From Amphirosellinia nigrospora (lineage: Eukaryota > Ascomycota > Sordariomycetes > Xylariales > Xylariaceae), in assembly GCA_004123355.1 (NCBI GenBank), contig SCHM01000002.1, forward strand, positions 6,421,569 to 6,485,568: a stretch of DNA of 64,000 bases. The letters run 5' to 3'. Below the pieces are notes generated by a model. The model made no database searches, was not told where the DNA came from, and saw only the letters and a program-made list of their open reading frames with translations. Shown piece by piece: positions 43,501 through 52,735 of this stretch. A program made the position numbers and the translations under genes. The stretch's first letter is position 1. Every line of letters begins with the position of its first letter.

Positions 43501-46500
43501 CCCCGAAAAAAAAAAAAAAAAAGCTAATTAATAATAAATAAAAATAAATACTTAAAAATATTATTATTTATTTAAAACTTTTAATAAAATAGATTTAAAT
43601 ATTTTATTATTTAATCGACCGATAAATTATTATATTAAATTTATTTTTAAAAAAGCTAAAACGATTTTTTTAATAACTTATTTTATTATATATTTTTAGA
43701 AAAACTAGAAATAATAAAAAATATAATAAAAACTTAAAAAAAAATTTATTAAACTTAATAGTACGTTTTTTGCTATATTTATTTATTTATATTTAAAGCT
43801 AATAAAGATTTAAATTTTATATAAATTATTATAAAATTAACGCGCTAATAAAAAAAGATCGATATTTAATATTTTTAATTAAAAAAATATTAGCCTATAT
43901 TATAAAAATTAAATTTTTATAAAAATTAATATTTAATAAACATTTAATAAAATTTATATATATTTAAATAATAAAAATTTTATTACGTTTAAAATTAAAT
44001 ATAAATCGTATAAATATAAAATTTTATTTTTTAGTTTGTTTAATAAATTAGCGATATTTTAAAAATATATAAATAACGTTTTAAAAAAATATTTAAATAA
44101 TTTTTATAGCGCTTATATAAATAATATTTTAGTATTTTTAAATAACCTAAAAACTATTAAGTTTATATTATAAAAGTACTAAATAATTTAAAGCTACTAG
44201 TTTTTAAACTAATATTAAAAATATAAATTTTATATTATTAATAAAAATATTTTAGTTTTATTATTAAATATATAATATTAAAATTAATCTTAAAAAAATT
44301 ATTATAGTAAAAAAGTAAAAAAATTTTATTATAGTAAAAAATATATAATTATTTATAAAATTTTATAATTTTTACCGATAGTTTATTATAAATATAGTTA
44401 TATAGCTAAGTTTTTATTTAACTTAATAAAAAAAATATATTTTAAATAGATATAAAAATACTAAAATATTTTTAACTAGTTAAAATATTTATTTATTTAT
44501 ATTTTTATTTTAATATATTATAACTATAAAAAAAAAACCAAAATTAAAATAAACGCTTTTAATAAAGTAGCTATTAAATATTTGTTTTAAAAAAAAAAAA
44601 ATAAAAATAATATTTTATTATATTTTTTTTTAAAATATTATATAACGCCGAACTAAACTATAAAATTTATAATAAAAAAATACTAGCAGTAATAAAAACG
44701 TTAATATATTAAAGGTTAAAATTAACTAATAATTAAATTAATTAGCTTTTTACGGTTATTATTAATTATAAAGCTTTTAAATATTTTAATATTAAATAAC
44801 GATTAAATTTATAAATAAATTAAATAAATAAAACTAATAGCTAATTATAATTTTATTATTATATATTGTTTTAAATTTAAAAACATTATAACTAACGCTT
44901 TTATAAAAAAGCAAAAAAATTTATAAACATAAAAAATATAAATAAAAAGCTAAAAATATTAATTATATTTTAATTAGTTAATAAATTTAGTACTTTTTAA
45001 ATAAAAAAAATATTATTATTTATATTTTTAACCTAAAAAATAACTAAATAATAGTTATTATATATAAACTTAAAATAAAAGCTATAATTAATATTTTAGC
45101 CGCTAAAGTTTTTTTAATAAATAAAATATTATAATAAAACTAATAGTTTTTAAACTTAAAAGTTTATCGAAAAAAAAACTTATACTAGTTTAAGCAAAAA
45201 TTAAACTTTAAACAAAAGTTTAATTATTTATAAAAAATAATTTATAATACTTAAAATAAACAATTTGCCCGTTTATATTTTAAAAAAATATATAATTATA
45301 TTATAACTATTTACTTTAAATAAAGTAAACTTATAAATTTATAGCGTTATAATATTAATAGTTAAAACTAATAAAAGATTATAACTAATATATAAAAACT
45401 GCTTAAAATATAAGCTTACTAAAATGCTTTATAATAAAACACTTAAATTATTATAGCTTATGCTAATTTTTTTAAAATTTTTCTAATATTTAATAATAAA
45501 TTTTAAAAAAATAATAACTAATAAAAGCAAAAAAAAGTTTATATTTATAATAATTAACCGATTAAATAAACTATTATAATTAATATTTTATAATAAAATA
45601 TAATAATAATTTAAGCTGTTTATTTATATTATAAAAGATTTTTCTAAATTTTTAAATTATTAAAAAAATTAACTTTAATAAAAAGCTTTAGTTTATATAG
45701 CTTTTATTAACAAATTAATAAAAATCTTTAATATTATATAAAAGCTATTATTTTTAAATATTATAAATTAATAAGCTAAATTAAAATTATTATAAATATT
45801 TAAACTAAAATTATGCTTTTTTATAACTACTATTAAAATAATTAAAAAATAGTTTTATTTGTTATAATTTTATAGCGGTTTTTTTACCGTATAAATTTAT
45901 AAAATTATAATTTTACAAAATATTATTTAGATTTTTTATGCTTAATTATTATAACTAACTTAGCTATATAATAAATATAGCCGATATATTAATTAAAAAA
46001 TATATTATTTAAAAAAAAATATAAAAATTAATAAAAATAGTAAAAAAATATATTAAAATATAAATAGATTTTAAAATAAATATAAAAAAAAACGATTTAA
46101 AAAAAAAACCGTTATTAAAAAAACTAAACTTTAAAATTAAAAACTAAATATTTATTATAAAAAAACGTTAGTTATAAATAATTAACCGATTTTCGGATAA
46201 ATTAAATTATTTATTAATATATTAATATTATAAAATCGTTAAAAAAATAAAATTAGCAATATTCCGATTAAAAATACTTTCGAACTAGCGCGTTTTTAAT
46301 TTATATTATACTAATTAATTATAAAAATATTCGAATAATTTATTATTAAGTTAAGCCGCTAAACAGTTTAAAAATAAAATAGTAATTTTTAACGAAAAAA
46401 ACCCGATAAAAAATAAAGCGGATATAAATATTATAATTTTATTATAAAAAATTTTTTAATATTAAATAAATTAAAAAAAATAGGATTTTAATAAAGAATA

Positions 46501-46783
46501 ATATTCCGCGAATAATTTTAAAAATTTGTTTAATTTTACTTAAATTTTATAAAAATAACCCCGAATTAGCAAAATTACCGAAAAAACTAGAAAATAGCTA
46601 AAAGCTATAAAAAAAATAAATTCGAAAAGGATTATTTAAATAATAATACTTTAAAAGTTCGTAAAAAACTAATATTATTATTTATAAAAAAAAATATAAA
46701 AAATTAAACATAAATAAAAATAATATTAAAAAAGTATTATTTACTAAATTTAAAAAAGTTTTAAAGCGCAGCTATAAATAAAA

Positions 46784-46890
46784 GCTTATAGTATAGTAGT
46801 TTAAAGGTAGAAACCCGAAGTGATTTTTTTTTATTAGATAGTAATTTTTTAGTAAACGCGGGGTTCGATTCGAATTTTTACAACGAGTTT
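46784..46890 (+). other. tRNA-like segment near the 3' end of the plus-strand Gypsy
   Basis: The segment holds a box-A-like TATAGTATAGTAGTTTA and, about 70 bp on, a box-B-like GGGGTTCGATTCG resembling a T-psi-C arm. It keeps TG and G/C-rich words, unlike its surroundings. I could not fold a proper cloverleaf: acceptor and anticodon stems do not pair convincingly. It may be a tRNA-derived insertion (SINE or pseudogene) or ordinary element sequence before the purine tract. Confidence 0.3.
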
Positions 46891-46893
46891 TTT

Positions 46894-46902
46894 AAAGGGG
46901 GG
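46894..46902 (+). other. Polypurine tract of the plus-strand Gypsy
   Basis: AAAGGGGGG sits immediately before the first base of the 3' LTR, the position of the plus-strand primer of LTR retrotransposons. It fixes the element's strand. Confidence 0.75.
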
Positions 46903-47116
46903 TAATTACGGGTAGCTAACTAAATATAAATATAGTAAATATAATAGGTTTTACAAGGACCTACCTAAAATTATATAATTAGCCCTACTATATATATATA
47001 AAATCCTATATATAGAATTAGCCGTTAGATCTTAGATCTAGCTTAATATTTTTCGATTAATATATAAAAAAACCTTAACTAAAAGCTTTACCTCTAAAAA
47101 AACATTAATCGTAATA
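46903..47116 (+). repeat. 3' LTR of the nested plus-strand Gypsy
   Basis: Partner of 40285-40502. The outer end (TTTACCTCTAAAAAAACATT, then AATCGTAATA) is less RIPed than the matching inner end of the 5' copy. CTAG follows directly. Confidence 0.9.
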
Positions 47117-49337
47117 CTAGTTAAATAGTTTTATTTATAATATTTATTAGTTTGTTATTATATTTATTATAATTATATTATTTTTATAATAAAGCTAATA
47201 TAATATATATAGTTTTTAAAAACTGCTTATATAATACTAGCGCGTTTATTATTAACGTAATAGTTTTATATATATTTAAATATTTATTAATAATTATATA
47301 TTTTTTTATAAGCGATTATTTTTATATTAAGGTTATTAAATTTATAGAAATTAATTATTAGCCGGGTATTAATTTTAAAAACTTTAAATCGAGCTTTTTA
47401 ATTATTTTAATAAGCTTTTATAAAACTATAGTTAATATATTTATAGTTTTAATTTTATTTTTTTTAAAAATAATTATTATTTTTTAATATATATTAATAG
47501 TTATTTAATAGTTTAAAATTATATATTTTAAGCGTTAGTATTATTTATATATATTAGCTTATAACCGGGAACGTTTTATATAAAAGTTTAAAAAGTTTTT
47601 TAGGTATAAAAAATATATTTTATTAAGTATATTAAAAAATATTTTATAATAAATTATTTATATATTTAGGTTAATAAATATAAAGGTTTTTTTATCGGTA
47701 TTTTAAAAGATTTAAATTAAGTTTATTTTTTTAGTAAATATTTTTATAATTAAAAACTTATAATAAAACAAAATTAATAGCTATATTAAAGTAAAAAGCT
47801 ATTATAAAGCTTATAAACTATAGGTTTTTTAGTTTTTATATTTTAATATAATTTTTTATAGTTTATATTTTAATTATATATTATTAGCTAATACTATTTT
47901 TTAAGTTAATATTTTTAAAGTTTAAAAAACGATTTATTTAGTTAAAAATATATATATTAAATTTAGAGTTTATTATAGCGTAATTATATATATATAATTA
48001 ATAAGTTTTTATTAATTGTAAAAAAGTTTATAATATATATTATTAATAGCTATATAAATTAATTTTGTGTTAATTTATAAGTTAATTATTAAATTTAACG
48101 TGTTTTTTTTTTGCTAGTTTTAGTACGTTTTATTATTTTTAACGCTATTTTTAGTAATTATTTATATATAAACAATATATTAAAGTAGGTATTAATTTAA
48201 AGTTTTTAAAGCAAAGCTTTAAAAAATAAACTAATAGTTTATAATTAAATATTTTTATAATAAATTATATAGTTTATTATATTAAGGTTTTTTTTTTAGT
48301 TTTAGTTTATATATTTGTTTTAAAGCGTTTTATAAAAGTATTTAGGGAGTTTTTTTTAAAATCGTTATATTAGTTATTTAGTTAGTTTTAAGCTATTCGG
48401 GAATATGCTTTTTATTTTTGATAAATCTATTTAGGTTAATTTTATTAAAATAAGCTAAATAATTTTTATGTTTTTTTGCTTATTAGTTTTGTAAGTAATA
48501 AAAGCTTTTTTTTAACGATTTTTATAAATATTTATATTATATTTAATATAAAAGCTTTATATTAAAGCTTAATAGCTTATTTAATAATTTAAAATATTAT
48601 TTAAAATTTTATTATTATAAGTTTTTTTAATAATATAGCTTAAAATAGATTAATATTATATAGAGTTTTTTTTAAGTTAATTATAAGTTTAAATAATTTA
48701 GCAATATTTAATTTTTTAATGTTTATTTTAGTAATTTTATTTAGTTATTTATTAGTTTATTTAATAAAGTTTTTAATAGGTTTTTTTACTATAAATTAAT
48801 AAACGTTTTATATTTGTTATAATATTTATATTTAAAAACTTAGTTTATTATTTTATTAAGCTTTTTAAATTATTATATTATTAATTAAAAGTTTAGTAAG
48901 CTTTATATAAGTTAATTTATAGTTCGAATTTATTATTTTTTATATTTATTTAAAAAGTTTAATAATTTTGTTTTAATAAGTATTAATTATTTTAAAATAA
49001 TATTATAGCGTTATTAAGTATTAATATATAGGTTTATTTATTTATTATTAGATTTATCGGTATAATAATCGCTAGATCGATATTTATAAATATAAAAAGT
49101 TAAATATATTTAGTACGTTTAGTTTTATAAGCTAAAAGGATCGTATTTTTTTAGTTATAAGTATTCTTAAAGATTTTTTAAGATTATAAACGTTATAAAG
49201 TTTTGTTTTTATAGTAAGAAGTTTTTTAACGAGTTAAAAGTTATAGTAGTTAATATAAATATAATAGTAATTTTTTAGTATATGTTTTTATAGCTTTATT
49301 TTTAATAAAGTATAAAAATTATAATAAAATTTTTAAT

Positions 49338-49538
49338 TATTAGATTTAATAATATATATGTATTAATTTATTTATATATTGCTACTAAGCTTAATTAAAG
49401 TATTTTTAATATAAGGTATTTAACGGGAGCACTAGCTATTAGTTAAGCCTTAACGTATTGTTATATATATTAAGTAAATAACTAGGTGATCTATTTAGTG
49501 ATATATAAGTAGATTATTAGTTAGTGCGTAATCTAATA
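49338..49538 (+). repeat. Right LTR of the outer nested element
   Basis: Partner of 28305-28503. Its end, GTGCGTAATCTAATA, is directly followed by the GCTTT target duplication at 49539-49543. Its outer half keeps GTGATCTATTTAG and GCACTAG. Confidence 0.9.
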
Positions 49539-49543
49539 GCTTT

Positions 49544-50023
49544 TGCTATTTTTTTTAGTAAAAGTCTTAGCTTAAAAAGATTTTATAAAGCTTAAAAACA
49601 ATAGTGCTTATATAATAATATTTTAATTTAATATTTAAACTTTATAGCTTAATAATATTATAGTTTGTTTAAGTAAAAACTAAATATTTAATAGTTATTA
49701 TAATTAAAATTTTTTTTTTTCCGAACTTATATTATATAATTATTTTAGCTCGCACTATTAGCTAGTATCGCTTTAATATTTTTTTAATAAGTTAGTACAA
49801 TAAAAAAGCATGTAATAAATATTATAAATTAAAACCTAAATTTTATTTTAAACTAGATATATAAAAAAAGCTTAGCTTTATAGTAAAAAATATAAACAAA
49901 TATAATAAAAAACATATAACAAATATAATAAATTAAAACCTAGGTTCTAATTTTATACTAAAACAAAAAAAGTAAAGGTATAGCTAGCACATTATATAGC
50001 TAAATACGCAACTCACGAAATAG
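49544..50023. other. AT-rich stretch between the LTR nest and the NLR gene, no gene seen
   Basis: This stretch is moderately to strongly AT-rich and becomes less so toward the NLR island. The word ACAAATATAATAAA and a phrase AAACCTAGGTTC/AAACCTAAATTT recur at about 49826-49960, suggesting a short local duplication. It may contain the degraded first exon or promoter of the NLR gene, but no start codon joins cleanly to the coding sequence that follows. Confidence 0.55.
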
Positions 50024-50829
50024 ACTTACGAAACAGTGTCTCTAGAGCTAAGATCCTTCCGAAATAAGAAATCGTTAACTCCGGGGGTTGGGCTGATGAC
50101 TACGTGTTTATTGCCGGGGATATGCTCGGGCATAATATCGTTGTCGCGACACTCCCAGCTGGTCAGGAATACGGGACTGGCTCGGCGGCAGCTCTGGCAA
50201 GCCAGGCCAAAGCGTTCTTCCCTAACCTTTGGTTTGGGCTACTTGTGGGCGTAGCCGCAGGCCTCCCGAACCTGTCACGAAAACCAGTTCGCGACATTCG
50301 ACTTGGCGATATTCTGGTGGCTCTTCCCGACGGCGAGAGTGCGGGCCTAGTAGCCTACGATCTAGGAAAGGAGACGAACGATGGGTTTCAACCACTGCGC
50401 TTCGGGCACGTTTTAGCCAATACCGAGCCTGTTATTAGGTCTGCCATCGGTAGTATCAAGCTTCGCGCTCGGAACGATACACAAATCTTCCTCCACTACT
50501 ACCAAGCAATGAAAGACGAAGAACACGATGAAGGTACATTTTTGGATCCTGGGCAGGACAATGATATGTTGTACGAGACGATAGAGGACGGAACAGAGAA
50601 GCTGAAATCGGATGCCGCGTGAGGTCTCTAAACGCACCCGCGTTTGGTATGGACCGATAGGCTCGGGAGAGAAACTTCTAAAGAATGCTGGTAAGAGGAA
50701 TGACCTCAGGGATAGATACAACATTATCGGCCTTGAAATGGAGGCTGCTGGGACTATGAACCGCATCCCCATCGGTGTAGTCCGAGGGTGTGCGACTACG
50801 GAGATGTGCATAAGAACAAGGAATGGCAG

Positions 50830-50933
50830 GTAAGTACACTAATACTTGACACCTCGCACTCTCGCGAGCAAATCCAAAACCCGTGAGTGTTCACTGTAAT
50901 TGGCATTTACTGACCTCATGTTCGTTAATACAG
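50830..50933 (+). other. Intron 1 of the NLR gene (in the PNP domain)
   Basis: Donor GTAAGT follows the codons for KEWQ. A branch site CTGAC lies at 50910-50914 and acceptor TACAG ends at 50933. It is 104 bp, phase 0. Removing it joins HKNKEWQ to PYAAAMAAAYAK, the expected PNP-domain order. Confidence 0.85.
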
Positions 50934-51140
50934 CCATATGCTGCTGCTATGGCTGCCGCATATGCCAAGGCTATACTGAATGAAATACGGCCTCGACAAC
51001 ATCTACGGTTGGCAACCCAAGGCGAGCAACCGAAATGGGAGATCTACGGTCCGTTGATCATCCGGGGCAGGCAGCCGAGACGGGAGGCTCGCGATCGGTC
51101 TTTAATGGCCCGATTAGCGGTCGGAATGTTGTTGCCGGAA

Positions 51141-51880
51141 CAACGTCAACCGGCCAGTGAACATGAAATTTTCGTAAAGTATTGGGAAGATCTAGCCTGA
51201 AAAAGCTATTGGCTACCTGGTATTATTAGGTTTTGATACCTGCGTTTTGGCAACATTCGCTTACTCAAGGCACTGCTTATGGCCTCAGTACACCACCTAA
51301 ATGCCTAACAATAACCTAGATAGGCACATGGGTAGAAGTCATGACGATTAACGCCTTATATTAAGTTAGAGAAAACGAGCATGAGATTGAGTACTTATAT
51401 ATGCTTTCTAGTTCACATAGATAGTATTGGGTTTAGGTGACTCATTTGAAATAACGTCGAGCTTAAAGCGGCTGGTGCAAAACGGCACTGTAACCCTACG
51501 CCCGTACGGCCGGCTGTAAGGCGTACATGCTCAGTACCCGATCTTCCAAAATCAGGCAGCTGACCGGACTATCTTTTACAAACTCAGTTTGGTGATACTC
51601 TCCATCGGTCTGCGACAATCTTTTAAACTGTCTTTGATACTCTGCTTGACGGACGTACCGCGGACACAGGAAAGTGGCGCATATGGCTAACAATACAAGT
51701 TCGTTTCGGACTATCGATTCCCACAACGCCCTTGTTGGGAACCACTTTCTCGGCGCGGCTAACATCACAATCCGTGGCCCACAAGGTACTATAACATATT
51801 GCTGCATTCCACAAACAAAGGCCGTAAAAGATACGAGACTGACATGACAAAGACCATTCTCGGCCCCACCCCCCGGCAGT
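51141..51880 (+). other. NLR inter-domain linker, poorly resolved
   Basis: Between the PNP domain and the NB-ARC domain the reading is unclear. Just before this segment, at about 51101-51155, one frame reads FNGPISGRNVVAGTTSTG, a glycine-rich, beta-prone stretch, with VNMKFS in a neighbouring frame. At about 51720-51800 the plus strand can be read as HFLGAANITIRGPQG. A minus-strand frame of 145 codons (51496-51933) overlaps it but has no recognisable motif and ends inside the NB-ARC coding region, so it is treated as chance. There may be another intron here. Confidence 0.45.
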
Positions 51881-52013
51881 CTACCGCTCGATCCCGTTCC
51901 CGCCAACGAAGACCTGGTGCACCGGAGCAACATATCGCGCGCCCTCGACCAACTCCTCCCTCCTCGGCTTCCAACTACCAGTCCGCTGCTCTATGGGGAC
52001 TGGGTGGGTCAGG

Positions 52014-52065
52014 GTTAGTTCAGAGTTACTTAACATCTGTGTGGCCCTGTTACTGACAAGAGTAG
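52014..52065 (+). other. Intron 2 of the NLR gene, inside the Walker A loop
   Basis: Donor GTTAGT, branch site CTGAC at 52053-52057, acceptor AGTAG ending at 52065; 52 bp. Splicing joins ALWGLGGSG to KTQIALAYAYG, restoring an uninterrupted P-loop (GxGGxGKT). The intron splits the last glycine codon of the loop. Confidence 0.88.
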
Positions 52066-52567
52066 AAAAACACAGATCGCTCTTGCATACGCTTACGGCC
52101 GATGTCGCGACCTTACCTGTTCCGTGTTTTGGGTCCACGCTGATACTGAGGCGTCATTTACGAAAGATTACCAATTGGTTGCGCGGAAGCTTGGCCTTGC
52201 AACTAATCTCGATGGCGAAGACCTACTCCGCGCCGTGCGTGAGCGGATCGAGGAGATTCCAAACTGGGTTTCTCGTGATCGACAATGCAGATGATTTGAC
52301 ACTGTTTAAAGTCACACAATCACAACGCCCTTCTCCTTCTGATTCTAGATCAACCTTAAATTCATTCATACCCATAAGTCATACCGGAACTGTGTTATGG
52401 ACGAGTTGCGATCAGCGTATCGCGGGTAGTCTCGTAGCTGCACGACGGGCGATTCACATTGTACAAATGACATCTGCGGAAGCGGAGGCATTGCTAGATA
52501 CAGTCAAGAATACGAAAACAAGGGAATGCAAGTACGGCTTCATAAGAGAGTTGCTTACCGAGCTAAA

Positions 52568-52580
52568 CTATCTCCCACTA
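52568..52580 (+). repeat. Target-site duplication, left copy (CTATCTCCCACTA)
   Basis: This is NLR coding sequence for YLPL. It recurs as CTATCTCCACTA at 61360-61371, with one C fewer, on the other side of the 8.8-kb element. Confidence 0.8.
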
Positions 52581-52581
52581 A

Positions 52582-52735
52582 GGTTTGGAAATAAGTACCA
52601 TAAATACCCACGGAAAACCCATAGGTTTTTCTAAATACCTAAAAAACCCATAGGTTTTTTTTAATAAGTTAACCTATATTTTAACCTATGGGTTTTTTTA
52701 AATACTAAAAAACCTATAGGTTTTTTTAAATAAGT
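52582..52735. repeat. Left terminal/subterminal repeat block of the 8.8-kb element
   Basis: GGTTTGG is followed by ATACCCACGGAAAACCCATA and then by three or four AACCYATAGGTTTTT palindromes in both orientations. The inverted counterpart is at 61.20-61.36 kb. Confidence 0.75.

Larger units (their letters stand above)
40281..47120 (+). mobile_element. Fossil Ty3/Gypsy element nested in the outer element, plus strand, TSD CTAG
   Basis: LTRs of 214-218 bp (40285-40502 and 46903-47116) start TA(G/A)TTACGGGTAGCTAAC and end TAATA. CTAG lies outside both (40281-40284 and 47117-47120). A purine tract AAAGGGGGG directly precedes the right LTR, so the plus strand is coding. Degraded traces run in Gypsy order: reverse transcriptase at about 43.75-44.20 kb with its aromatic-x-DD box near 44.11-44.15 kb, then an RNase H-like stretch near 44.64-44.72 kb, with room for integrase up to about 46 kb. 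The element is 6.8 kb and heavily broken, and it interrupts the outer LTR element. Confidence 0.88.
28300..49543 (+). mobile_element. Fossil outer LTR retrotransposon carrying two nested Gypsy insertions, TSD GCTTT
   Basis: LTRs of about 200 bp lie at 28305-28503 and 49338-49538. They start TGTTAGATT (TATTAGATT on the right) and end AATCTAATA, an inverted pair typical of LTR tips. GCTTT occurs directly outside both (28300-28304 and 49539-49543), proving one insertion. The 21-kb span is explained by two younger elements inside it (30784-37907 and 40285-47116). The remaining outer element is 28305-30783, 37913-40284 and 47121-49538, about 7.3 kb, a normal length. The interior near 29.1-29.9 kb reads weakly like a plus-strand gag, so the strand is tentative. 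Copia or Gypsy is not resolved. It is heavily RIPed and is the oldest of the three. Confidence 0.85.
50024..52580 (+). pseudogene. Fungal NLR, 5' part: PNP/UDP-phosphorylase-like domain plus NB-ARC NTPase domain
   Basis: This is the front part of a STAND/NLR receptor of the type fungi use for nonself recognition. The N-terminal domain (about 50.04-50.99 kb) reads as the PNP_UDP family: GWADDYVFIAGDMLGHN, LWFGLLVGVAAGLP, RDIRLGDILVALPDGESAG, then TRVWYGPIGSGEKLL, IIGLEMEAAGTM and CDYGDVHKNKEWQ, with PYAAAMAAAYAKAIL after an intron. The NB-ARC domain (about 51.88-52.58 kb) shows NEDLVHRSNISRALDQLLPP, Walker A GLGGSG/KTQIALAYAYG across an intron, SVFWVHADTEASF, Walker B LVIDNADDL, TVLWTSCDQRIAGSLV and ELNYLPL. 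The frame shifts by one base at several points (near 50083, 50612, 50786, 51160, 51960 and 52268), mostly at homopolymers. The first few dozen codons of a usual PNP domain are missing and no ATG starts the frame. Coding stops at the inserted element. This is either a pseudogene or a gene with assembly indels. Confidence 0.88.

Noticed and set aside
47140-49330. Possible host gene in the right interior segment of the outer LTR element
   Set aside because: Slightly higher G content but no open frame and no motif; its place between the nested Gypsy and the right LTR marks it as retrotransposon interior.
51496-51974. Minus-strand frames of up to 145 codons opposite the NLR linker
   Set aside because: They overlap plus-strand NB-ARC coding text at one end, have no recognisable motif and no matching splice or start context; treated as chance openness in GC-normal DNA.
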